The notes: generated from the letters alone by a model not told the origin. Counted from the stretch's first letter, positions 36,176 through 45,190 are shown. The stretch: DNA of 64,000 nt from Kutzneria chonburiensis (GCF_028622115.1 NZ_CP097263.1:6882001-6946000); one strand, 5' to 3'. A program made the numbers and translations.

Positions 36176-36212
36176 GACATGTGCGTGTCCGCTGACGGAT
36201 CGAATCGGTAGC

Positions 36213-36659
36213 GTGTGCGCGGTGAAGATTTCGGTTTCCGCGGACATGCTCGACGGGATCGGCGCCGACATCGCCGAGGAGCTGCGCAAGCGTGGCCACG
36301 ACGTGCTCGTGCACGGCGCGCTGAGCGACGACGAGTCCAACGACTGGGCCCGGGCCAGCGAGGCCGCGGCCCGTGACGTCGCCGAAGGCCGCGCCGAGCA
36401 GGGTGTGGTGTGCTGCTGGACCGGCACCGGGGCGTCCATCGCGGCCAACAAGGTGGCCGGCGTGCGGGCGGCGCTGTGCACCGACGCGTACACCGCGCAG
36501 GGCGCGCGCCGCTGGAACGACGCCAACGTGCTGGCGCTGAGCCTGCGGACGACCTCGCTGCCGCTGCTGGACGAGATCCTGGACGCCTGGTTCGCCGCCG
36601 ACGTCACCGACGACGAGGACGACCTGGCCAGCATCGACCACGTGGCCAAGATCCGTTAA
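36213..36659 (+). CDS. RpiB/LacA/LacB-family sugar-phosphate isomerase
   Basis: 148 residues. GVVCCWTGTGASIAANKVAGVRAALCTDAYTA is the family signature: the usual CGTGIG active-site loop is here CWTGTG, with ANKxxGxRAAL after it, and NDANVLALSLRTTSLPLLDEILDAW follows as in RpiB. It should isomerise a pentose or hexose phosphate; ribose-5-phosphate or allose-6-phosphate are the usual choices. The start is GTG 36213 or GTG 36222. It stands alone between the methyltransferase and NACHT genes, and no pathway is evident nearby. Confidence 0.85.
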   Translation: MCAVKISVSADMLDGIGADIAEELRKRGHDVLVHGALSDDESNDWARASEAAARDVAEGRAEQGVVCCWTGTGASIAANKVAGVRAALCTDAYTAQGARRWNDANVLALSLRTTSLPLLDEILDAWFAADVTDDEDDLASIDHVAKIR

Positions 36660-36734
36660 CGATTCGGCATGCGGAGTGACGACGCGCCACCGGTTCCGGA
36701 CGCGCCGTGACAGCGGGTCGGCCATGATGCAGGC

Positions 36735-38720
36735 GTGTCCATCTACCGGCAGCGTGCCGTCGTCGTCGCCTGTGTGCTGATCGCCGTGCTGGCGACGGTC
36801 GGCCTGGTGTGGACCCAGGACGGCGTCAACCCCACCACCTGGCTGGGCGCGGTGGTGGTGCTGTTCATCGTGTTGATCGGACTGCTCGACCCGTGGCTGC
36901 GGCGTACCGGCGCGACCGCGCCGAGCACCGCCGTCCAGCTGACCGCGGCCACCCGCGCTTTGGCCGCCGCCACCACGACCCAGCTACGGGCCGAGGCTGA
37001 GGGACGGGAACTGCTGCGGCCGTGTCAGCTGAACGTGACATGGGCGTCGGTGGAGCCGGGGCTGGCCGATCCCAAGTGCCAGCCGGCGGAGCTGTCCGGC
37101 TCGGTCGAGGAGCTCGTGCCGTGGTACCGGCGGCTGCCCGGCCGGCGGCTGGTCGTGCTGGGCCCGGCCGGCTCGGGAAAGTCGTCCCTGGCAACGCTGT
37201 TGGCGTTGGGACTGCTGGAAGACGCCGCGTTGAACGACCCGCTGCCGCTGGTCCTTCCGTTGGGGGCCTGGAATCCGCGGGTCGATCTCCGTACGTGGAT
37301 GACGCAGCGGCTGCGGGACGACTATCCGGCGCTGCGCAACATCGAGCTGTACGGCAGCTACGCCGCCGATCTGCTCATCGAGCAGCGCCGCGTGCTGCCC
37401 ATCCTGGACGCGTTCGACGAGGTGCCGGCCAACCTGCGAATCTCGGCGCTGCAAGGCATCGACCGCGCGATGCCGCCGGCCACGCCGGTCGTGCTGACGT
37501 CTCGCCGCCGCGCCTACACGTCGACCGTGGCCAAGACCGGGCCGCTGCGCAACGCGCACGTCGTCGAGCTGGCCCCCGTGACCGAAGACGCGCTGGCCGA
37601 GGTGCTGCGCGGCAGTTCGAGTCGGGTCGGGGCGTCACGCTGGGAACCACTGCTGATGCAGCTCCGGCACGACCCGGCCGGGCCGCTGGCCGCCGCGTTG
37701 AGCAGCCCGCTGATGGTGTGGCTGACCCGCACCAAGTACGCCGACGTGGCCACCAACCCGACGGAGTTGTTGGACCCCAACCGTTTCCCCGATCGCACGA
37801 CCATCGAGGAGTTCCTGCTCGCCGAGCTCGTGCCGACGCTGTTCGCCGACGAGGACAGCGATTACCTGCCGATGACCTCCGACCACTGGCCGCCGGACCA
37901 GGCCAAGCTGTGGCTGGAGTTCCTGGCCGCGCGCATGCAGCAGCGGGAGCTGGCGTGGTGGGAGCTGCGGCGGCTGGTGCACCGGTACTGGCTGACCGTG
38001 CTCGGGGCCATCTCGCTGGGTCTGCTCACGGCGTTGAGCGTGGGCATGATGGTGGCACTGGTGAACAAGCTGACCGTGCTGGACGTGGCCTCGTGGACCG
38101 GGGCCAGCGCCGGGTGTCTGGTCAGCGTCGGGACGCTGGTCAACGCGACGTCCAAGGGGCGCAACGCTTCCGCGTCGATGCGGTTCGGTGCGGCCCGCAG
38201 CATGCTGGTGGTGAGCCTGGTCGCCGGCACGGCCGTGGGGCTGGTGTTCGGGGCGATGTTCGGCGCCGACACGGGGCTGATCTCCGGGCTGAGCGTGGCC
38301 ATCGCGACTGCGCTGCGATTCTCGCTCGGCAGCCCGGTCGAGCTGAGCCGACCGCCGAGCCCGGAGGCGACCATGGCCCGTGATCGGGCGTTGGTCGGCC
38401 TGGTCTGCCTGGTGTTCGGGGTCGGCGTCGGCTCCGCGGCGGCGCTGCTGTTCGGCGCCGGCCGTACCGGAATGGTGTGGCTGGGCTTCAGTTCCGGCGC
38501 GCTGCTCGGGTTCGTGCTGGCCGTGATGTCCCGCAACTGGTGGTGGTTCACGGTCGCGCGGACGTGGCTGGCGATGCGCGGGCGGGTGCCGTACCGGCTG
38601 CTGGAATTCCTTGAGGACGCCCACAAGCTGGGCATCCTGCGCCAGGTCGGCGCGCGCTACCAGTTCCGGCACGCCCGGGTGCAGGACCACCTGGCCAAGG
38701 ACTCCGTGCACAAGGCCTGA
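36735..38720 (+). CDS. Membrane-anchored NACHT-type STAND ATPase
   Basis: 661 residues. Two N-terminal spans (about 8-26 and 36-52) are followed by a NACHT ATPase with Walker A LGPAGSGKSS at 142-151 and a Walker B-like ILDAFDEVP at 223-231, whose DxxDE pattern is the NACHT hallmark. TSRRRAY is the sensor. From about 410 to 570 several more membrane spans follow, with a cytoplasmic tail (RVPYRLLEFLEDAHKLGILRQVGARYQFRHARVQDHL) resembling the winged-helix end of NACHT proteins. The plan suggests a membrane-acting sensor. A role in phage defence or signalling is inferred. The GTG start is at 36735. Confidence 0.85.
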   Translation: MSIYRQRAVVVACVLIAVLATVGLVWTQDGVNPTTWLGAVVVLFIVLIGLLDPWLRRTGATAPSTAVQLTAATRALAAATTTQLRAEAEGRELLRPCQLNVTWASVEPGLADPKCQPAELSGSVEELVPWYRRLPGRRLVVLGPAGSGKSSLATLLALGLLEDAALNDPLPLVLPLGAWNPRVDLRTWMTQRLRDDYPALRNIELYGSYAADLLIEQRRVLPILDAFDEVPANLRISALQGIDRAMPPATPVVLTSRRRAYTSTVAKTGPLRNAHVVELAPVTEDALAEVLRGSSSRVGASRWEPLLMQLRHDPAGPLAAALSSPLMVWLTRTKYADVATNPTELLDPNRFPDRTTIEEFLLAELVPTLFADEDSDYLPMTSDHWPPDQAKLWLEFLAARMQQRELAWWELRRLVHRYWLTVLGAISLGLLTALSVGMMVALVNKLTVLDVASWTGASAGCLVSVGTLVNATSKGRNASASMRFGAARSMLVVSLVAGTAVGLVFGAMFGADTGLISGLSVAIATALRFSLGSPVELSRPPSPEATMARDRALVGLVCLVFGVGVGSAAALLFGAGRTGMVWLGFSSGALLGFVLAVMSRNWWWFTVARTWLAMRGRVPYRLLEFLEDAHKLGILRQVGARYQFRHARVQDHLAKDSVHKA

Positions 38721-38749
38721 AAGGGGGTCTCCCGACCCCCTTTCAGGCC
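38714..38749. terminator. Bidirectional terminator between NACHT and ABC permease genes
   Basis: A perfect 16-base inverted repeat (38714-38729 with 38734-38749) with a 4-base loop, straddling the NACHT stop and ending just before the permease stop. The AAAGGGGG arm leaves a T-containing tail in both directions. Confidence 0.85.
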
Positions 38750-38750
38750 C

Positions 38751-41066
38751 TCACTCGTCGCGCAGGCCCTCGGCGTTGGCCGCCCGCCACAGCGCCGGCA
38801 GCGTGCACACCGTGCTGGCCAGCACCGCGATCACCGCGGTGGCCACGAACAGCGCGATGGTGGCCCAGTCGAAGACGATCGGCTGGTTCGAGACCGTCAG
38901 CACCATGCCACCCAGGACCAGGCCCGCCACCAGGGCGACGGCCACGGCCATGGCGATCGGCACGGCCGTCTGCCACAGCAGCGACCGGGCCAGCACCGAC
39001 CGCCGAACGCCGTTGGCCGCCAACACGGCCAGTGCCCGCCGCCGCTCGCGGATCTGCTCCAACGCCACCACCAACAGGCTCGCCGCCGCGAGCAGCAGGG
39101 TGATCACCGAGCCGATCAGCAGCACCCGGGCGATCAGCTCGAAGGTGCTGGAGATCGCGTTGATCGGCGTGAACGCGTTGGCACTCCAGCCGAACGGCTC
39201 CAGCGCGTTGCGCACGTACTCGACGTAGTTGGCGTCGTTGGCCTTCGGCTGGACGGACGCGTTCGCGTCGGCCACCGCCGCGGTGACGCCGGCGAGGGCG
39301 CCCGGCGTGGCGTACACGAGACCCATGTCCGTGGTGAGCGCCGTCGTCGCCTTGACCTCGGCCGGCATCGTCCAGTCCACGGACACCGGTTGCCTCGGAT
39401 CGTCGGCGAAGAACGAGACCCGCTCGCCGGCGGCCGGGACGAACGCGCTGGTATAGGGCTTGGCCGAGACGAACACGTCGCCGTCGCGGCACTGGTCGAT
39501 CGAGGTCAGCTGCCGCACGTCCGCGCAGGTGCCGACGTGCAGGGCGGTCACCTCACTACCGCCGACCTTCTTCATCAGCATGGTGATCGACGGGGTGACC
39601 GACTCCGTCCCGGGCACCTTGCGCAGCGCGCTGTCCAGCGCCAGCGCCTGGCTGAGGGCGACAGCGGGCATGTTCACCGACACCGGCGGCGGCTTCTCGC
39701 CGGGCGGCTCGTACCGCGTGTTGGCCTGGACCAGCAGTGTCTGCAGGGCAATCCCGCCGACCAGCACCACCGCGACGCCGCCGACCACGCGGGCCGGCGT
39801 GCCGCTGTCCAGCTGGAGCCGGCGTACCGCCAGCTGCCAGGCCGGGGACCCGCCGCCCAGCTTGGCCACCACCCGCTCCACCAGCCACGGCAGCACCAGC
39901 GGCACCGAGGACAGCAGCAGCACGATGCCGGCCATCACCGGCAGCTGCGAGCCCTGGTTGAGCCCGTCGCCGAGGGTGCCGCGCTGGCTGGCCAGCAACG
40001 CGATGCCGCCCGTCGGCGGCAGCAGCCGCCACCACAGGCGGCGGCGCTGGTTGCGGGCCCGCCGCACCACGCCGAGCGGCTCGATCATGACGCGCCGCAA
40101 CGAGAACATTGCGATCAGCACGGCCAGCAACGGGACAACGACCACGATCAGCGCCGCGAGTGTCCAATCAGGACGGATGTCCGCGGCGAAGATACCACCG
40201 CGCAAGGAGTTCGTGTCGACCATCGGCACGATCGAGCGGCCGACGGCGAACAGTGCCACGCCGACCGCCAGTCCGACCAGGGCACCGACAAAGGCCTCGC
40301 CGGCGGCGATCCGCCGCACCTGCTTGCCGTCCGCGCCGACCAGCCGTAGCGCCGCCAGCCGCCGATCCCTTGCCGCGGCGGCAAGTCTGGTGCTGGTGGC
40401 GACGAAAACCACCACCGGCATGAGCAGTGCCGCCGAGCCGAGGGCGATCAGCAGCCACAGCAACCCGTCCAGCTTCCGTGGCTCGCTCGGCCGGCCGAAT
40501 TCGTACACCTCGGCCGCGCCGGACTGGCCGGCCACCTTGGCCACGCCGACGTAGAAGAACAGCTCGTGCGGACCGGTCAGCCCGGTCTCGTTCACCGTGC
40601 CGATCACCCGTTCCGGGAACCGCGGTCGCAGCAGCGCGCCGTCCGGCGAGTTCAGGAGTTGTTGCAACGCCGGGGAAAGCAGGATCTCGCCGACGTTCGG
40701 CAGGCGGTCGACGCCCGGCGGCAGCGGCGCGTTCGGGCCCGTCTTCTGGACGATGACGCCGTCCATGTCGCTGCCGTTGAACTCGCTGCTGCGCATGGCC
40801 GCGTAGACCGGGTCCACGCCCGCCACCTTCGCCTGACCAGCGAGGGGAACCGCCCGCCCGTAGCCGTGGTCGTCACGGGCCTGGAGCATGTGGCTCACCG
40901 AGGTCGCCGTGAGCAGCACCGCCACGCCAAGGCCGACGCCGATCGCCGTCAGCGCCAGTCGTCCCCAGCCCGCGCGGCCGCCGCCCACCGCGAGGCGCAC
41001 GCCCAGCGTCAGGTCGATCCACCACTGCCAGGTCCTTCGTCGCGGCCGCAGTCGCAACACAGTCAC
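38751..41066 (-). CDS. FtsX-like ABC transporter permease
   Basis: 771 residues. The plan is an N-terminal span (WGRLALTAIGVGLGVAVLLTATSV), a large extracytoplasmic domain, then two blocks of FtsX-type spans (LWLLIALGSAALLMPVVVFVATSTRLAAAARDRRLAALRLVGA; and near the end LLIGSVITLLLAAASLLVVALEQIRERRRALAVLAANG). This is the MacB/LolC-like architecture that exports lipids, peptides or drugs or acts as a mechanotransmitter. GTG 41066 overlaps the ATPase stop by GTGA. With the ATPase and PadR genes it forms one operon. Confidence 0.9.
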   Translation of the reverse strand: MTVLRLRPRRRTWQWWIDLTLGVRLAVGGGRAGWGRLALTAIGVGLGVAVLLTATSVSHMLQARDDHGYGRAVPLAGQAKVAGVDPVYAAMRSSEFNGSDMDGVIVQKTGPNAPLPPGVDRLPNVGEILLSPALQQLLNSPDGALLRPRFPERVIGTVNETGLTGPHELFFYVGVAKVAGQSGAAEVYEFGRPSEPRKLDGLLWLLIALGSAALLMPVVVFVATSTRLAAAARDRRLAALRLVGADGKQVRRIAAGEAFVGALVGLAVGVALFAVGRSIVPMVDTNSLRGGIFAADIRPDWTLAALIVVVVPLLAVLIAMFSLRRVMIEPLGVVRRARNQRRRLWWRLLPPTGGIALLASQRGTLGDGLNQGSQLPVMAGIVLLLSSVPLVLPWLVERVVAKLGGGSPAWQLAVRRLQLDSGTPARVVGGVAVVLVGGIALQTLLVQANTRYEPPGEKPPPVSVNMPAVALSQALALDSALRKVPGTESVTPSITMLMKKVGGSEVTALHVGTCADVRQLTSIDQCRDGDVFVSAKPYTSAFVPAAGERVSFFADDPRQPVSVDWTMPAEVKATTALTTDMGLVYATPGALAGVTAAVADANASVQPKANDANYVEYVRNALEPFGWSANAFTPINAISSTFELIARVLLIGSVITLLLAAASLLVVALEQIRERRRALAVLAANGVRRSVLARSLLWQTAVPIAMAVAVALVAGLVLGGMVLTVSNQPIVFDWATIALFVATAVIAVLASTVCTLPALWRAANAEGLRDE

Positions 41067-41743
41067 CGAACCAACTCCACCTGCGTGGATTTCCCGTCCC
41101 GGACCACGACTTCGCGATCCGAGTAGGCCGCGACGCGCACCTCGTGCGTCACCAGCACCACCGCCGCGCCCGCGTCCTTGGCCGCGGCGACCAGCAGCCG
41201 CATCACGCGTTCGCCGTTGAGGGAGTCGAGGGCGCCCGTCGGCTCGTCCGCGAAGACCACCTTCGGGCTCGTGACCAGCGCCCGAGCCACCGCCACCCGC
41301 TGCCCCTGACCGCCCGAGGTCTCCCCCGGCCGCTTGTCCGCCACGTCCGCGACTTCCAGGCGGGCCAACCATTCCATCGCGCGGCTCTCCGCCTCACGCC
41401 GGCGCATTCCGCCCAGCCGCAACGGCAGCGCCACGTTCTCCAGTGCCGTCAGCTCCGGCACCAACTGGCCGAACTGGAACACGAAGCCGAACTCCGTGCG
41501 CCGCAGTTCACTTCGGTCCACATCGGACAGTGTGCTCAGCGGTGTTCCTCGGTAGGACACGGTTCCGCTGTCCGGGCGGATGATGCCGGCCAGGCAGTGC
41601 AGCAGCGTCGACTTGCCCGAGCCCGACGGGCCCATCACCGCGACCACCTCGCCCGGCCAGATCCGCAGGCCCGCACCGTCCAGCGCCGGCGTCGGGCCGA
41701 AGGCCTTGTGCAGGTCGACCGCTTCCAGCAACGGCTCCGTCAT
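41063..41743 (-). CDS. ABC transporter ATP-binding protein (MacB/LolD-like)
   Basis: 226 residues. Walker A GPSGSGKST, Q-loop VFQFGQLVPELTALENV, signature TSGGQGQRVAVARALV, Walker B VVFADEPTGALDSLNGE and switch His in VTHEV are all intact. The TSGGQ variant replaces the common LSGGQ. It powers the FtsX-like permease encoded next, with which it overlaps. Its ATG overlaps the PadR stop (ATGA). Confidence 0.94.
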   Translation of the reverse strand: MTEPLLEAVDLHKAFGPTPALDGAGLRIWPGEVVAVMGPSGSGKSTLLHCLAGIIRPDSGTVSYRGTPLSTLSDVDRSELRRTEFGFVFQFGQLVPELTALENVALPLRLGGMRRREAESRAMEWLARLEVADVADKRPGETSGGQGQRVAVARALVTSPKVVFADEPTGALDSLNGERVMRLLVAAAKDAGAAVVLVTHEVRVAAYSDREVVVRDGKSTQVELVR

Positions 41744-42264
41744 CGCCGTACCTCCTCGGACAGCTGGTCGAGGCGGGCCGCCGTCAGTTCCAGCCAGCGC
41801 AGGTCCGCCTCGAGATGGAACAACGCGTGGTCGCAGATCAGCTGGTCGGCCAGGTCGCCGGTGAGCTTGCGGCGGGTCAGCGCCCGCATCGTCTCCAGGT
41901 GCGCGCCGCGTTGGACGTCCAGCACCTCTTGCGCGCTGCGGCCCGACATGAGCGCCAGCACCACCTTCGTGTACAGCGTGCTGTGCAGGTACGGTTCCGG
42001 GCGCTCCGGCGTCACCAGCCAGTCGCGGACGTCCGTGACGCCCGAGGCCGTGATCGCGTAGCGCTTGCGTTCCGGGCCTTCGCCCGCCTCCACCCCGTCC
42101 ACCTCGACCAGGCCGTCCCTGAGCAGGCGGGACAGCGTCGAGTAGACCTGGCCGTAGTGCAGCGGCCGGTCCTGGCCGAAGTGCTCGTCGTAGGCCCGCT
42201 TCAGGTCGTAGCCGTGGCGCGGCCCCGTCTCCAGCAGGCCGAGCAGGGTGAGTCCGATCGACAT
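41740..42264 (-). CDS. PadR-family transcriptional regulator
   Basis: 174 residues. A PadR winged helix occupies the first 90 residues (TLLGLLETGPRHGYDLKRAYDEHF, LHYGQVYSTLSRLLRDGLVEVDGVEAGEGPERKRYAITASGV), followed by a Vir-like C-terminal dimerisation helix. It is first in the operon with the ABC exporter, the classic arrangement for a repressor relieved by the exported compound. ATG 42264 begins the family motif MSIGLTLLGLL. A repeat-rich candidate operator lies just upstream. Confidence 0.92.
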   Translation of the reverse strand: MSIGLTLLGLLETGPRHGYDLKRAYDEHFGQDRPLHYGQVYSTLSRLLRDGLVEVDGVEAGEGPERKRYAITASGVTDVRDWLVTPERPEPYLHSTLYTKVVLALMSGRSAQEVLDVQRGAHLETMRALTRRKLTGDLADQLICDHALFHLEADLRWLELTAARLDQLSEEVRR

Positions 42265-42274
42265 GGCCGCCACT

Positions 42275-42318
42275 CTACATCGGGTGTATACCTTCCGGCT
42301 ATACCTTCGGTGTACATC
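42275..42318 (-). promoter_or_regulatory. Candidate promoter/operator of the PadR-ABC operon
   Basis: Contains TATACCTTC twice, 13 bases apart, flanked by TGTATA and TGTACA. On the minus strand it starts ATGTACACC and ends CACCCGATGTA, close to the ATGT...ACAT type of site bound by PadR proteins. It lies 11-54 bases before the PadR ATG. Confidence 0.5.
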
Positions 42319-42369
42319 CCGTGACCTGCGCCGACCTTGCCCCTTGGATTCTCCGCCTACAGTGGAGAG

Positions 42370-42894
42370 GTGACTGGTACGGCCGCCGGCGCCCGCGCCG
42401 TGCAGGAAACCGGTTGGGACGCCGAGCGCGATGTCGAGTTGCTGCTCGCCTTCCTGAACACCGTGGACCCCGCCTCCGACGCCCTCTCGTCCGAGCACAC
42501 CTGGCACCAGTGGGCCGCCTCGCTCGATCTCGGCACCCCCGGCTCCCTCGCCAGAGCCCGCTCCAGCCGCGACGCCCTCCGCGCCGTCGCCTCGGCCCAC
42601 CATGGCTCGCCCCTACCCACCGCCCCCGCCATGCCCCACGGCTCTTTGCGCATCGAGCTCTCGTCCGGCGTCCCCGTCCTCACCGCCGGCGACGCCCTCG
42701 GCTCCGTCCTCGCCGCCGCCGCCCGCTTGGCCGTGCTCGGCTACTGGGACCGCATCAAGATCTGTTCCGCCCACGACTGCCGTCTGGCCTTCTACGACCG
42801 CTCCCGCAACCGTTCCCGCACTTGGTGCTCCATGCGCGTCTGCGGCAACCGCGAGAAGGCCCGCGCCTGGCGGGAAAGGGCTCGCACCAGCTGA
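42370..42894 (+). CDS. CGNR zinc-finger (ABATE) regulator
   Basis: 174 residues. An N-terminal ABATE-type domain (ELLLAFLNTVDPASDALSSEHTWHQW) is followed by the CGNR zinc finger CSAHDCRLAFYDRSRNRSRTWCSMRVCGNREKARAW in pattern, with four Cys as metal ligands. Such proteins are thought to bind DNA and act as stress-linked regulators in actinomycetes. GTG 42370 is the likely start. It is divergent from the PadR operon and shares its promoter region. Confidence 0.9.
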   Translation: MTGTAAGARAVQETGWDAERDVELLLAFLNTVDPASDALSSEHTWHQWAASLDLGTPGSLARARSSRDALRAVASAHHGSPLPTAPAMPHGSLRIELSSGVPVLTAGDALGSVLAAAARLAVLGYWDRIKICSAHDCRLAFYDRSRNRSRTWCSMRVCGNREKARAWRERARTS

Positions 42895-43344
42895 GCGGTC
42901 CAGTCGGATGCCAACCGCGCGGTAGCCCGAATCCCGTCCGGCACGCAGAACTTCCTTCTGCCCCAACGCTTTCTTCCGCGCGCGCAAAAATGAGGGTGCT
43001 GGCCGATGTCGACCAGCACCCTCTGTTGGCCATCGCCCCGGCTCTGCCCCTCGTAGTGCCGGAGAAGGATGATCATCGATGGCCAAGTTGGTGGAGCCCC
43101 GGCGCCACGGGGGCAACGCGACGCCGGGGCCAGCCCCCGACCTGACCGGGCGCGGTCGGCAGGTCGGGAAGATCCGGAACGTCGGGGGAGGGTCGTCGAC
43201 CGCGGCACTACAACCGGGAGGACGTGCTCGACACGATCGCCATGCGCGGCGGAGACCCACTGTCTTGGGGGCATCCCCGGGCCCGGATCAGCTCGGCGAC
43301 GGTCGCGAAAAGGGCACACGGGTGCCCCGCGACCGTGGGCGTCG
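42895..43344. other. Gene-free stretch downstream of the CGNR gene
   Basis: About 450 bases with no gene I would support. It contains a terminator at 42986-43023. A short plus-strand frame near 43203-43290 reads HYNREDVLDTIAMRGGDP and looks codon-like but lacks a start. Confidence 0.5.
42986..43023 (-). terminator. Intrinsic terminator, minus strand
   Basis: Perfect 11-base arms (42992-43002 with 43013-43023). On the minus strand the hairpin is followed by ATTTTTG, a good intrinsic terminator. It is about 320 bases beyond the secreted-protein gene. Confidence 0.7.
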
Positions 43345-44175
43345 TCAGTCGGGCGAGGTGCTGGGCAGCCCGGGAACGCCATCGCTGACGCGCTTGGCGC
43401 CGGGCTCGTCGGAACTGGAGCCGGGGCTGGGCCGGAAGCCGGTGCCCGGCGTCACGATGCCGGCCAGGCCGTTGGCGCTGCCCAGGTCGTGACTCGCGCT
43501 GCCGCCGGTGGACGGAGCGGAGATCGGCTGCGCGGCCGGCTGCTGGAGCGGCAGGTCGACCGGCTGTTGTGGCACGTCAGGGACGGTGCCGGAGGGTGTG
43601 CCCATGGACGGCTCGTTGGTCCGCGCGACCGGCTCGACGGCATGCTTCACCGGCGCCGCGGTCGGCTGGACCGGGGCCGGCGGGGCCGGGGGTGCGGGCG
43701 GCTGCGGAGGCGTGGGCTTGGTCGGCACGGTGACGGTCGTCGTGCCGGTCCACGTGTCGCCGGAGTCGGAGCCGCCGCCCCAGCCGCTGCCGGACGAACC
43801 CTGAGCACCGGTGTCGCCGCCCGAGGACGGCCCGCCCGAGGTCACGGTCGTGGAACCGGTTCCGCCGCTGCCGTCGGCCGGCGGCGCGATGGCCGACACG
43901 GCGCCGAGGCCGGCATGGTGACGATGGCCGCCGAAGCTCTTGAGCAAGCCGTTGACCAGGTCGGACAGGTCCGAACGGAGCGAGTCGGCGGTGTCGCCGG
44001 GCTGGGCGGTGTTCGGCTGGGAGACGTCCGAGGAAGTGGTCGCGTTGGCCACGGCCGCGCCGAACACGCAGGCCAGCAGGGTCAGGCCGGCGGTGACGGC
44101 GATCCGGATGACGGCAGCGCGCAGGGCGGCGCCGGCGCACCGCACCACCTTCGCGCTGGCCACTGTCACCACCAC
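43345..44175 (-). CDS. Secreted or surface Pro/Ser/Gly-rich protein
   Basis: 276 residues. The N-terminal 50 residues contain a basic segment and a hydrophobic stretch (IRIAVTAGLTLLACVFGAAVANA) that is probably a signal peptide cut after ANA. The mature part is low-complexity, with Gly/Ser-rich (GSGWGGGSDSGDTWTG) and Pro-rich (PTKPTPPQPPAPPAPPAPVQP) segments and no folded domain recognised. No C-terminal LPxTG or membrane anchor is seen. Likely an exported wall-spanning or matrix protein. It is divergent from the ECF sigma gene and could belong to its regulon, which is speculation. Confidence 0.7.
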   Translation of the reverse strand: MVVTVASAKVVRCAGAALRAAVIRIAVTAGLTLLACVFGAAVANATTSSDVSQPNTAQPGDTADSLRSDLSDLVNGLLKSFGGHRHHAGLGAVSAIAPPADGSGGTGSTTVTSGGPSSGGDTGAQGSSGSGWGGGSDSGDTWTGTTTVTVPTKPTPPQPPAPPAPPAPVQPTAAPVKHAVEPVARTNEPSMGTPSGTVPDVPQQPVDLPLQQPAAQPISAPSTGGSASHDLGSANGLAGIVTPGTGFRPSPGSSSDEPGAKRVSDGVPGLPSTSPD

Positions 44176-44438
44176 CGTCCGCCTTGCCGGTCGTAAAACG
44201 TGACGTTGTTCGGATCCGGCGTCAAGACATGTTTAGCACCGCGATGTCGATTTGCACCATGCGCTCGTCGCCGACCGCCCGGATAGCGGCACGTTCGAGA
44301 TCAGTCTCGCACAAGGTGGCAACTGTGCGTGGCGATCCGCGGGCCGCCACTCGTTAGAGGGTTTTCCGCTCGGCCGCGGATCCGACTCGGCCGGCGGGCC
44401 TTCTAACCGGACATCAACTCGCCTGCGGGGAGGAACGA

Positions 44439-45011
44439 GTGGAAGTCGAGACAAGACCGGGCGCGGCCGAACTGCTCAGGGCCGCGGAACTCGGCGATCG
44501 GGCGGCCTGGCGCGAACTCGTGGTGCGGCACACGCCAACCGTCTGGGCTGTTGCCCGATCCCATCGGCTGGATCGCCACGATGCCGCCGATGTCGTGCAG
44601 AGCACCTGGCTGTCATTGCTAGAAAATATGAATCGAATTCATGATCCGACCAGGCTGGCCGCCTGGCTGGCCGTCACCACGCGGCGGCATGCGCTGCGTC
44701 TGATCGCGGCCCGTCGCCGGGAGAGCCCGGTTGACGAGGCACGATTGGACGTCACGCCGACCGAGGCGGCCGATGCCGTCGTCCTGCGGTCGGCGCCGAA
44801 CGCGGCGCTGTGGCGGGCGTTCACCCAGTTGTCCGAACAGTGCCAGCGGGTGTTGCGAGTACTCGTGCACGCGCCGGAACTGTCCTACCGGCAGGTCGCC
44901 GCGGCACTCGGCATCCCGATCGGCGCCATTGGTCCGACAAGGGGAAGATGCCTGGCCCAACTCCGGAGAAAGGCATCGTTGTCGGGCCTGTTCCGAGAGG
45001 ATGCGCGATGA
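44439..45011 (+). CDS. ECF-type sigma factor
   Basis: 190 residues. Region 2 is AAWRELVVRHTPTVWAVARSHRLDRHDAADVVQSTWLSLLENMNRIHDPTRLAAWLAVTTRRHALRLI in pattern. Region 4 is LSEQCQRVLRVLVHAPELSYRQVAAALGIPIGAIGPTRGRCLAQLRR, where the recognition helix reads GAIGPTRGRCLAQLR. GGGGAGG 6 bases before GTG 44439 supports the start. It overlaps the next small gene by ATGA, and no classical anti-sigma gene follows. Confidence 0.92.
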   Translation: MEVETRPGAAELLRAAELGDRAAWRELVVRHTPTVWAVARSHRLDRHDAADVVQSTWLSLLENMNRIHDPTRLAAWLAVTTRRHALRLIAARRRESPVDEARLDVTPTEAADAVVLRSAPNAALWRAFTQLSEQCQRVLRVLVHAPELSYRQVAAALGIPIGAIGPTRGRCLAQLRRKASLSGLFREDAR

Positions 45012-45190
45012 CGCATGCGTCGGTCTTGGCCGGGCTCGACCGCGCCGATCGCGCTCTTCTCAACCAACTCAGGGTGCTGCTGTGGGGAATCGACCCCGTG
45101 CCACCCGCGGTCCTGATGGCCGCCGCTTCACTCGGTCAGCGTATTGCACCGCACCGGAGGGTAATGACGAACGCGGGGTTGATCGGCTAA
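45008..45190 (+). CDS. Small protein coupled to the ECF sigma factor
   Basis: 60 residues (MTHASVLAGLDRADRALLNQLRVLLWGIDPVPPAVLMAAASLG...), with a mostly helical leucine-rich first half and no membrane span. The ATG overlaps the sigma stop (ATGA) and a strong terminator follows 5 bases after its stop, so the two genes form a complete operon. A regulator of the sigma factor is the natural guess, but no family is recognised. Confidence 0.65.
   Translation: MTHASVLAGLDRADRALLNQLRVLLWGIDPVPPAVLMAAASLGQRIAPHRRVMTNAGLIG

Noticed and set aside
43203-43390. Plus-strand frame reading HYNREDVLDTIAMRGGDP
   Set aside because: Protein-like for about 25 codons but has no start or ribosome site, is preceded by an in-frame stop, and runs into the 3' end of the opposite gene. 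Possibly a remnant, but too weak to list.
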